A DNA stretch of 5,193 nt from Anaerolineae bacterium (lineage in GTDB: Bacteria > Chloroflexota > Anaerolineae > Anaerolineales > Villigracilaceae): positions 10,091-15,283 of the forward strand of contig PLNY01000137.1 of the NCBI GenBank assembly GCA_003141915.1, written 5' to 3'. The position numbers and the translations under genes are program-made. The notes below the pieces were generated by a model that was not told the DNA's origin, searched no databases, and worked only from the letters and a program-made list of their open reading frames with translations. Below, in pieces: positions 1 through 5,193 of the stretch (positions are counted from its first letter, which is position 1; each line of letters starts with the position of its first letter).

Positions 1-2144
1 CCGCCGCCGCTATCGGTCACCTGCATCATAATGTATTCCTGATCCTTCTCGTTCGTGATCTGGACTTTGAGATGGATCGTGCCTTCGATGGGCGTCGCGG
101 CCCCTGCATTTTGCAATAGATGGATCATGATTTGCTGCAATGCTTCACGATCCGTATTCAATGGCGCAAGCTTTTTCGGCAGGTCAAGATGCAGGGAAAT
201 GTTTTTCTCGCGCACCTGACTGCTGGTATAAGCCATGGCATTATCTATAATTAGATTCAAATCAACCGGTTCCGGCTTCATTTCGGCGATGCCGCTTTCG
301 AGCGTAGTCACCTGAATCATGTCGTCAATCAAACTGCCGAGTCGTTCCGTGGAGGCTTTGATCCGTTCGACGAATTTGCGCTGCAATGCGCCGAGGATGC
401 CAATCGACTCGCCGAGCAGCAAGTCGGTATAACCAACGATGGATGACATAGGCTGGCGCAATTCCTGTGAGATGGAAGCGATCACTTCCGCCTGCTCGTT
501 GGGTTTGTTATGGGCGGCCTTGCCGCTTTGTTCCAATTCCATGATTTTGATGTTGGTATCCGCCAATTGGTTTTGCAAACGCGCCACATCTTGCAGGCTG
601 GCCTTCAACTCTTTTTCAACTTGTGATTCTGAGCCCCTGCCTCTGCTGCGCGCCGACTCAAGTTCCCTTTGCAATTGCTCGATGGTCTGTTGCGACTCTT
701 CCTGCACGGCAAGCAGGACCGCGACATTCTCTCCCTGCTCTGCATTCTTTTCGGATTGCGACCTCGCCACCTCGATTTGTTGCGTTAGTTCGTTATTTTG
801 CTTTTCGAGTTCAGCAATGCGTTGTTGCAACGTCTCAAGCGCCTGTTTGGTTTGCTCGCCCGCTTGCTCAAGCTTGCTCATTTTCTGACTACGCTGAATA
901 ATCGGCACCAAAGAAACAGCGATGTTGGCAAGGAAAGCCTGGTCTTCCGCGCTCCACAAACGGTTGGAGTATGGCGAAAGCAGGATAATGCCTCCGATCG
1001 AATCTTTCTCGGGCGTAACAATCGGCACTCCCAGTAGATTACCGGGATTCTGAAGCCCGAGCAATTCGCTTAAACCTTTGATGTCGGCAGATGTGCTGGA
1101 GGCTGGCATACGCAAAGGCCGGCCGCGTTGTATGGAGTTCGCCAGCACCGGGATTGAATTTTTATTGACGCTGCCACCCTCCAGGCTTTCTTCGCGAATC
1201 AGATCATAGCCGCTCGCAATGATCATCTGGTTCTTATTGTCGGTTAGATACATCAAAAAGCACAAGTCGGCCAGCATGGTCTGCGCGATCGCGCGCGTGA
1301 TGGCTTGACTCACTTTGGGCGCACTCGACTCGGCGGCCAATGCAAGAAGCGCATGAAATGTTTTCGGGTCGGTACTGTAACGCCGCCGTTCCTGAACCGG
1401 CGCTTCTTGTTTCCTGGCTTTGGCCGGCTTCTCCGCCGATGCATTGACGTTAACTGAGCCAACGTCGACAGGCGCAGGAAAACGTTGAGGCAATGTCAAC
1501 AGAATCGGATATGCCGCCATATAAGCAAGGCGAATGATCCCGGAATAATTGCCGTCTTCGTGGAATGCCAAATGACCGAGATGACCAAGGAAGATCAATG
1601 CCAGAACAGCCAGTCCATTGCCATAACCGTTGGGGCGACGGATGAGCAGGATCAATGCGCCAATGAAGATCAAGCTCAGCGAGGCGATTTGCCAGAGCAA
1701 GTCGTCGATGGTCATGTTATAAGTTGTCAGGGAGGATTGAGACGCCCACGTTAATAAACTGATTCCCATCGCGGCGCCAATCAACAAACTTAATAGGATC
1801 GCGGCTGAGTCGGCGGGACGGCTGGGTTCGGGAAATGCCCACAGCCATGTAATCCAAACAATACTGAAGAGCGTGAATGCGCGGTCCAGCGGAGGCAGGC
1901 TCGCAGTCGGATTGATAATACCTTGCCACCCTAAGCCGCTGAAAGCAAACATAAAGAATTGCGCAGAAAGCAAAAGTCCCAGTCCCAGCATCGTACGGCG
2001 GGCTTGGGGAAATTCGCTCGAACGCCAGTGATTGAAAGCGGACTGAAGCGCGCTGGCAATTGAAAATACCAGCACAAGGTGATAGATCAAATTTCCTGGC
2101 GGAGCGGTTAACAGCGAAAAAATCTGGCTGAACAAGGCGCCCAT
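1..2144 (-). CDS. 7-TM/GAF sensor protein with degenerate histidine-kinase core (C-terminus outside window)
   Basis: The minus-strand frame is open from the ATG at 2144 to the window edge (714 full codons, no stop). An in-frame TAA at 2156-2154 blocks any earlier start. About seven hydrophobic segments (roughly residues 19-37, 52-70, 89-105, 114-133, 149-168, 178-195, 203-219) indicate an integral membrane sensor. A GAF-type domain follows at about 262-415, then a long Gln/Glu-rich coiled coil at about 418-545, a HisKA-like dimerisation helix pair at about 550-620, and the start of an HATPase_c domain. The N-box (HLLQNA, Asn679) and the DSGGG motif (Asp711) are present, so ATP binding looks possible. 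The H-box reads SQELRQPM, with Gln560 in place of the phospho-acceptor His. No response regulator is visible nearby. By family knowledge such proteins sense a signal at the membrane or through GAF. I infer a pseudokinase or regulatory partner rather than a normal autokinase. The G2 box and true C-terminus cannot be seen. Confidence 0.9.
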   Translation of the reverse strand, partial: MGALFSQIFSLLTAPPGNLIYHLVLVFSIASALQSAFNHWRSSEFPQARRTMLGLGLLLSAQFFMFAFSGLGWQGIINPTASLPPLDRAFTLFSIVWITWLWAFPEPSRPADSAAILLSLLIGAAMGISLLTWASQSSLTTYNMTIDDLLWQIASLSLIFIGALILLIRRPNGYGNGLAVLALIFLGHLGHLAFHEDGNYSGIIRLAYMAAYPILLTLPQRFPAPVDVGSVNVNASAEKPAKARKQEAPVQERRRYSTDPKTFHALLALAAESSAPKVSQAITRAIAQTMLADLCFLMYLTDNKNQMIIASGYDLIREESLEGGSVNKNSIPVLANSIQRGRPLRMPASSTSADIKGLSELLGLQNPGNLLGVPIVTPEKDSIGGIILLSPYSNRLWSAEDQAFLANIAVSLVPIIQRSQKMSKLEQAGEQTKQALETLQQRIAELEKQNNELTQQIEVARSQSEKNAEQGENVAVLLAVQEESQQTIEQLQRELESARSRGRGSESQVEKELKASLQDVARLQNQLADTNIKIMELEQSGKAAHNKPNEQAEVIASISQELRQPMSSIVGYTDLLLGESIGILGALQRKFVERIKASTERLGSLIDDMIQVTTLESGIAEMKPEPVDLNLIIDNAMAYTSSQVREKNISLHLDLPKKLAPLNTDREALQQIMIHLLQNAGAATPIEGTIHLKVQITNEKDQEYIMMQVTDSGG

Positions 2145-2152
2145 TCGGTGAG

Positions 2153-2158
2153 ATTATA
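2153..2158 (-). promoter_or_regulatory. Perfect -10 box (TATAAT) next to the start codon of the sensor gene
   Basis: Read on the minus strand, TATAAT ends eight bases before the ATG at 2144, which would place the transcription start at about 2145-2147. There is no good -35 hexamer at 17 bp spacing (the bases there read CACTCC) and no TGn extension. No Shine-Dalgarno-like purine run lies between the box and the ATG. The hexamer is seen directly. Its use as a promoter, and the leaderless transcript it implies, are inferred. Confidence 0.5.
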
Positions 2159-2251
2159 CTGCTTTTATCGCGGCGGGAGTGTTTGGAATCGAAGATGTAA
2201 TAGAATGGAAGCGTGAAATGTCCAAGAAGCTGAAAAGTAATTTACAAACCA

Positions 2252-2281
2252 TTTTCATCGTTTGCGGTTCGTGAGTAAAAT
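2252..2281 (+). promoter_or_regulatory. Candidate promoter for the PIG-L deacetylase gene
   Basis: TTTTCA (2252-2257) and TAAAAT (2276-2281) are separated by 18 bp and match the sigma-70 type consensus at 4/6 and 5/6 positions. Transcription would start near 2288, leaving a leader of about 23 bases that contains the ribosome binding site at 2301. The region is AT-rich, so a chance match is quite possible. Confidence 0.35.
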
Positions 2282-2300
2282 CAATGCCATCACTTTACAC

Positions 2301-2306
2301 AGGAGA
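2301..2306 (+). promoter_or_regulatory. Ribosome binding site that decides the deacetylase start
   Basis: AGGAGA lies five bases (counted from AGGAG) before the ATG at 2311. An in-frame ATG at 2284 has no comparable site upstream and would place this purine run inside the coding region. The 2311 start is therefore preferred. Confidence 0.8.
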
Positions 2307-2310
2307 GAAT

Positions 2311-3042
2311 ATGTCAGAAGAAAAAGAATATATTCCAAAGCGCGCCATGACGATTCAAGCGCATCCGGATGATCAGGAGTTTTCGGTTGGCGGTACGCTT
2401 GCGAAATGGGCGAAAGCCGGGTGTGAAATTGTATCGGTGGTGATCACCAGCGGAGACTCAGGCTCTAACGATCCCACGAAAGACGTGTCATATAAACCGA
2501 TTTTGGCAGAACTGCGCGAGGGGGAACAACGCGCCGCCAATAAAGTTTTAGGTGTGAAAGAAACGATCTTTCTGCATTATCCCGATGGCGAATTAGAACC
2601 GACAATTCCTTTGCGGAAAGAATTGGCGCGTCTGATTCGCAAATACAAACCGGATGTTGTTTTGACCGGCGATCCTGAAGGTTGGTTTTTCGGCACTGAC
2701 TATATCAATCATCCCGATCACCGCGCCGCCGCGCAGGTTGCGTGCGAAGCGGTATTTCCGTCGGCGGGGACGCGGCTTATTTTCCCGGACCTGTTGGCGG
2801 CGGGGTATGAGCCGCACAATGTCAAACGTTTATATATTCATGAAAACGAAAAGGCTGATACATGGGTTGACATCGGCGGGACGATTGAAATCAAGATCGA
2901 AGCGCTGAAGAAACACGTCAGCCAGATTGACACGCACGAAGTGGATCAATGGATGTATGAATGGGCTGAAGGAGCCGGAAAGGCAAAGGGAATCAAGTAC
3001 GCCGAGGCGTACCGCGTAATGATCTTGCAGAAAGAAGAATAA
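2311..3042 (+). CDS. PIG-L/LmbE family zinc-dependent N-deacetylase
   Basis: A 243-residue protein of the fold shared by GlcNAc-PI de-N-acetylase, MshB and BshB, which remove an acetyl group from N-acetylglucosaminyl-type substrates. The N-terminal motif AHPDDQEF gives His18 and Asp21 as zinc ligands and Asp20 as the likely catalytic base. The second motif NHPDHRAA supplies His134 (the position of the transition-state histidine in MshB) and His137 (third zinc ligand). A GGTLAKW helix follows the first motif, as usual. The residue after the two aspartates is Gln rather than the more common Glu, followed by Glu. There is no signal peptide or membrane segment, so the protein is probably cytosolic. 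The start is set by the AGGAGA site, and a strong terminator follows 17 bases after the stop, so the gene looks monocistronic. The substrate cannot be told from sequence; nothing nearby points to mycothiol, bacillithiol or GPI-like pathways. The family assignment is firm. Confidence 0.95.
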   Translation: MSEEKEYIPKRAMTIQAHPDDQEFSVGGTLAKWAKAGCEIVSVVITSGDSGSNDPTKDVSYKPILAELREGEQRAANKVLGVKETIFLHYPDGELEPTIPLRKELARLIRKYKPDVVLTGDPEGWFFGTDYINHPDHRAAAQVACEAVFPSAGTRLIFPDLLAAGYEPHNVKRLYIHENEKADTWVDIGGTIEIKIEALKKHVSQIDTHEVDQWMYEWAEGAGKAKGIKYAEAYRVMILQKEE

Positions 3043-3059
3043 AGGTTAAGAGCTTTAGG

Positions 3060-3082
3060 CGAGGCGATGAGCCTCGTTTTTT
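3060..3082 (+). terminator. Intrinsic terminator after the deacetylase gene
   Basis: A perfect 6-bp GC-rich stem (CGAGGC, 3060-3065, with GCCTCG, 3071-3076) closes a five-base loop and is followed at once by six Ts and then ATT. This is a textbook rho-independent terminator. It separates the deacetylase from the downstream hydrolase gene. Confidence 0.88.
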
Positions 3083-3096
3083 ATTAGGGCAATGAT

Positions 3097-3112
3097 TACA
3101 AATTTGTACAAA
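3097..3112. promoter_or_regulatory. Candidate operator: palindrome with 10-bp direct repeat
   Basis: TACAAATTTGTA (3097-3108) is a perfect 12-bp palindrome. Its half-site TACAAA recurs at 3107-3112, exactly one helical turn (10 bp) after the first copy. The element ends four bases before the -35 box of the hydrolase promoter, where an activator or repressor could act. About one perfect 12-bp palindrome is expected per 4 kb by chance, so only the position makes it suggestive. Confidence 0.35.
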
Positions 3113-3116
3113 CAAC

Positions 3117-3145
3117 TTGACTTTACTCTTCCATTGTGCTATTTA
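3117..3145 (+). promoter_or_regulatory. Likely promoter of the MBL-fold hydrolase gene
   Basis: TTGACT (3117-3122, 5/6 match to the -35 consensus) is followed after 17 bp by TATTTA (3140-3145), preceded by TGC as in extended -10 promoters. The -10 hexamer itself is weak. TATAAG at 3144-3149 is a better hexamer but lies 21 bp from the -35. Transcription would start near 3152, leaving about 20 bases of leader with GAGG at 3162-3165. The upstream terminator makes a separate promoter necessary here. Confidence 0.55.
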
Positions 3146-3171
3146 TAAGGAAATTTCGATTGAGGTTTTGA

Positions 3172-4002
3172 ATGCACCGCGAACGCGTTTCTGAAAATGT
3201 ATTCTGGTTTCAAAGTGAAATCTATGCCCAGGTGACTGCCGGTGTGGTGGTCGGGCCGCAATGGGCAGTGGTGATCGATACGCTGGCACTCCCGGATGAG
3301 ACGCTCGGTATACGCGAGTTCGTCGAACACGAGCTGACTGTGCCGGTACGTTATGTCATTAACACCCACTATCACGCCGATCATGCCTGGGGTAATTGTT
3401 TTTTTCCGGGCGCAACGATTATTGCCCACGAACTCTGCCGCACCTTGCTGGACCAGCGCGGGCGGCCGTCATTGGAAGCGGCGCAAAAGCAAAATGCCGC
3501 CCTCCGTCAAGTTAAAATCGTTTTGCCGAATCTAACGTTTACTGCCGGTGAAATGAATCTGCGCGTTGGCAAAAAGAATCTAACTATTTTACCGGCTCCC
3601 GGCCACAGCAATGACGGTATTGCTGTGCTGGTTGAGGAAGACCGCGTCCTCTTTGCTGGCGATGCGTTCATGCCTTTGCCTTATGTGGTGGATGGTGACA
3701 TTGACGAAATCGCCGCGTCCATTAAAAAGATTGGGCGCATGGGATTGGAAAACATCATTCAAGGTCACGGCGATATCATCCTGCGCGGTGAAATCGACGC
3801 GGCGGTAAGAGAGAATCTCACTTACATCACCAATGTCAAGAAAGTCGTCAAAGCCGCGGCTCGACGAAAGGTCGTTGATGAAACGTTGGATTCAATGAGA
3901 ATCGAAGAAAGCGGCAAAAGCCGCGTACACCTAGGCGGTCTCGCCGAAGGTTTGCATAAACGCAATTTGCAGGTGCTGATCAAGAAGGCACGCAATGAAT
4001 AA
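3172..4002 (+). CDS. Metallo-beta-lactamase-fold metallo-hydrolase
   Basis: A 276-residue protein with the full set of MBL metal ligands: THYHADH (His66, His68, Asp70, His71), PGHS (His145), GDAF (Asp164) and GHGD (His199). A two-metal hydrolytic centre is therefore expected. The stretch HADHAWGN and the PGHSNDG motif resemble the SoxH/cyclase-like MBL subgroup rather than true beta-lactamases or glyoxalase II, but the substrate is unknown. Beyond residue 208 there is a helical, lysine- and arginine-rich C-terminal extension ending in a LHKRNL-type motif, as in other members of that subgroup. There is no signal peptide, so the protein is probably cytosolic. The ATG at 3172 is preceded by GAGG six bases upstream. 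The gene stands alone between its own promoter and a strong hairpin terminator. No catalytic residue is missing and no frame disruption is seen. Confidence 0.94.
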   Translation: MHRERVSENVFWFQSEIYAQVTAGVVVGPQWAVVIDTLALPDETLGIREFVEHELTVPVRYVINTHYHADHAWGNCFFPGATIIAHELCRTLLDQRGRPSLEAAQKQNAALRQVKIVLPNLTFTAGEMNLRVGKKNLTILPAPGHSNDGIAVLVEEDRVLFAGDAFMPLPYVVDGDIDEIAASIKKIGRMGLENIIQGHGDIILRGEIDAAVRENLTYITNVKKVVKAAARRKVVDETLDSMRIEESGKSRVHLGGLAEGLHKRNLQVLIKKARNE

Positions 4003-4020
4003 GTTAGCTTCGTTAAAGAT

Positions 4021-4053
4021 GAGATGCAGACCTTACGGTCTGCATCTTTGTTT
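4021..4053 (+). terminator. Strong hairpin terminator between convergent genes
   Basis: An 11-bp perfect stem (AGATGCAGACC, 4022-4032, with 4037-4047) closes a TTAC loop and is followed on the plus strand by TTTGTTT. It starts 19 bases after the hydrolase stop. The plsY stop codon (4054-4052, minus strand) lies at the other side, so the same hairpin sits 5 bases past plsY too. The minus-strand side has only a poor T run (CTCATCTTT), so termination is expected mainly for the plus-strand gene and may be partial for plsY. Confidence 0.85.
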
Positions 4054-4738
4054 ATTCTGATTTTTTCGCCTCAGCTTCTTTCTTTCTCCAGGGACGCCAG
4101 CCATGAAATCGTTCGCGTCCTTCCATCAACGCCTTGATGTTGGGACGCAAAGCCCAAAGAAGGATGACGAAGGTTGCCAAGCCGTAAACAATATATTGCC
4201 AGTGGGTGGAATATCCGAAAAAATAAAGTAAAGCAAAGATAATCGTCGCAGTGAGGGAGATGCTGATCGTTGCAATGGAAGCATAGCCCACACCAAAGAA
4301 CATCAAAAGCGGAATGGGAAATCCCAAAAGTATCAGCCACCACATCGGCCATAACAGCCCAATCGCTCCGCCTGCGGCTGTAGCGCCGCCGGCTCCGCCG
4401 CGCAAACGGATATTTCCTCCTAAATTGCGTTCGATAAGAAAAACCGAATAGTTATGTCCCAGCACAGTCGCGATGGGAGCAAGCACTTCTACCCAAACGT
4501 TGGGCGCCAATGTCTGCGCCAGCCAAACTGCTGCAGTTCCTTTAAATATATCAAACAGCGTAGTTGCAATCCCTACCCAGCAGCCGGCCGCGCGCATGGC
4601 GTTCGTTCCACCGGTTCGCCCGCTGGCAACCAGGCGGATGTCTTTGCCGGTTGTCGCTTTTACGATTAGGAGGCCGAATGGTATCGCTCCAAAAATGTAT
4701 GCCAATAAGACCACACCGGCATCAACCAATATTTGCAT
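4052..4738 (-). CDS. plsY: Divergent glycerol-3-phosphate acyltransferase PlsY
   Basis: A 228-residue polytopic membrane protein with about seven hydrophobic segments. By family knowledge PlsY uses acyl-phosphate to acylate the sn-1 position of glycerol-3-phosphate, the first membrane step of phospholipid synthesis, with PlsX as usual partner. Recognisable motifs are AYIFGAIPFG near the N-terminus, ASGRTGGTNAMRAAG (38-52, the GSGNxGxTN motif), LFDIFKG (61-67), LGHNYSVF (93-100) and RPNIKALMEGRE near the C-terminus. The third motif, normally GGKGVAT, reads GGAGGAT (114-120), so the usual lysine is Ala116. About nine extra residues precede it. A basic hydrophilic tail ends the protein. The ATG at 4738 is chosen because GGAGGAG (4750-4744) lies five bases before it; a GTG three bases earlier would be too close. 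The gene follows the JAMM peptidase by 45 bases in the same direction, so co-transcription is likely. The family call is firm; full enzymatic activity is less certain. Confidence 0.9.
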   Translation of the reverse strand: MQILVDAGVVLLAYIFGAIPFGLLIVKATTGKDIRLVASGRTGGTNAMRAAGCWVGIATTLFDIFKGTAAVWLAQTLAPNVWVEVLAPIATVLGHNYSVFLIERNLGGNIRLRGGAGGATAAGGAIGLLWPMWWLILLGFPIPLLMFFGVGYASIATISISLTATIIFALLYFFGYSTHWQYIVYGLATFVILLWALRPNIKALMEGRERFHGWRPWRKKEAEAKKSE

Positions 4739-4743
4739 CACTG

Positions 4744-4750
4744 CTCCTCC
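4744..4750 (-). promoter_or_regulatory. Strong Shine-Dalgarno that decides the plsY start
   Basis: GGAGGAG on the minus strand lies five bases before the ATG at 4738-4736 and only two before the GTG at 4741-4739. The ATG is therefore the better start. This is the strongest ribosome binding site in the window. Confidence 0.8.
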
Positions 4751-4783
4751 AAGTTAGGCAGAAACTGTAACACATAAAATCTG

Positions 4784-5193
4784 TTAAGGTTGCTCTTCAT
4801 CAATGACTTTTAGCGCTACTTCTGAAACCTGTTTATCCTCGATCCAAAAACCGCGTGCAATCCAATCACCTTTTAACCGCGACCAGACAATTTGCGATAC
4901 GGCATAAGCGGCTTCCTCGATGTCTGTCGCCGAAACCGTCTCAGGCCCGGCAGGATGCGAGTGAAAGATTCCGATTAAATCCAACTGATTCGAACCGATC
5001 CAATTAAATGCCTCGAGCTGTTCTTTTGGATTCATCCGAAATCTTACGGGACTTTTGGCCTGGTTCTCGATCAATAAAACTTTTCCAACCCGATTGTTTT
5101 TTCCCGCCAATAATCCGCACGCCTCCAGCGGCGCCTGAACCTCGATATGAGCGCGCATGACATTCCAATCTTCGCGTTTGAGATTCAATTCCA
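4784..5193 (-). CDS. JAMM/MPN+ domain metallopeptidase (M67 type), start just outside window
   Basis: A compact single-domain protein of about 135 residues with the complete JAMM zinc signature. Counting from the TTG at 5188, Glu22 lies in PLEACGLLAG, and HSHPAGPETVSATD gives His76, His78, Ser86 and Asp89. The family cleaves isopeptide or peptide bonds after ubiquitin-like proteins. Bacterial members such as mycobacterial Mec+ release cysteine from a ThiS/MoaD-like carrier (CysO). Which substrate applies here is unknown, because no carrier or E1-like gene is visible in the window. There is no signal peptide or membrane segment. The frame is open to the right edge and the last bases read TG GAA TTG AAT, so an ATG whose A is base 5194 would give MELNLKRED and is a likelier start than the internal TTG. 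The gene precedes plsY by 45 bases, with no terminator or clear promoter between them. Confidence 0.9.
   Translation of the reverse strand, partial: ELNLKREDWNVMRAHIEVQAPLEACGLLAGKNNRVGKVLLIENQAKSPVRFRMNPKEQLEAFNWIGSNQLDLIGIFHSHPAGPETVSATDIEEAAYAVSQIVWSRLKGDWIARGFWIEDKQVSEVALKVIDEEQP

Noticed and set aside
439..888. Plus-strand open frame of 149 codons, rich in Cys and Ser
   Set aside because: It lies fully antisense to the coiled-coil and HisKA region of the sensor gene. Its Cys/Ser content is what Gln/Glu/Ala codons give when read from the other strand. No ribosome binding site or known domain is seen.
2218..2274. Eighteen-codon open frame MSKKLKSNLQTIFIVCGS ahead of the deacetylase gene, with GGAAG six bases upstream
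   Set aside because: It resembles a leader peptide in size and position, but the ribosome binding site is weak, the length is within chance expectation, and there is no attenuator hairpin between it and the deacetylase gene. Conservation in relatives would be needed to accept it.
2284..2310. Earlier ATG start for the deacetylase (nine extra residues)
   Set aside because: It lacks a ribosome binding site, and the strong AGGAGA site falls inside this extension, correctly spaced for the ATG at 2311.
3139..3429. Minus-strand open frame of 96 codons over the start of the MBL gene
   Set aside because: It overlaps the well-supported MBL coding region, including its metal-binding motif, and the promoter. 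Its product resembles no family I know.
4454..4770. Three overlapping plus-strand open frames of 68-94 codons
   Set aside because: They are antisense to the N-terminal half of plsY. They have no family resemblance and no translation signals.
4739..4783. Possible promoter or terminator in the JAMM-plsY gap
   Set aside because: Only weak dyads and no -35/-10 pair were found, so the two genes are treated as one transcript.

Overview
The window carries five protein-coding genes and no RNA genes, insertion sequences or CRISPR arrays. Moderate GC content, the style of the proteins (a 7-TM/GAF sensor protein with a long coiled coil, a PIG-L deacetylase with an AHPDDQEF motif, a divergent PlsY) and short intergenic gaps suggest a free-living bacterium. 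My best guess is Chloroflexota, class Anaerolineae. That assignment rests on recognition of protein style only and is tentative.

Layout. (1) Bases 1-2144, minus strand: a large membrane sensor protein of histidine-kinase architecture whose C-terminus runs off the left edge. Its H-box has glutamine where the phospho-accepting histidine should be. Its ATG lies directly behind a perfect TATAAT, which suggests a leaderless mRNA. (2) Bases 2145-2310: a divergent intergenic region with promoter-like elements in both directions. (3) Bases 2311-3042, plus strand: a zinc-dependent PIG-L/LmbE family N-deacetylase, closed by a clear intrinsic terminator. (4) Bases 3083-3171: a promoter region with a 12-bp palindrome just upstream of the -35 box. 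It drives (5) bases 3172-4002, plus strand, a metallo-beta-lactamase-fold hydrolase. (6) Bases 4021-4053: a strong hairpin terminator between convergent genes. (7) Bases 4052-4738, minus strand: a divergent PlsY (glycerol-3-phosphate acyltransferase) with an altered GGKGVAT motif. (8) Bases 4784-5193, minus strand: a JAMM/MPN+ metallopeptidase (M67 type) directly upstream of plsY and in the same direction, so the two are probably co-transcribed. Its start codon probably sits one base beyond the right edge.

The genes do not form one obvious pathway. There are four apparent transcription units: the sensor alone, the deacetylase alone, the MBL hydrolase alone, and JAMM-plsY together. The most unusual points are the histidine-less kinase core, the apparent leaderless start of that gene, and the loss of the conserved lysine in PlsY. 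I see no convincing evidence of a multi-gene defence or mobile system in this window.
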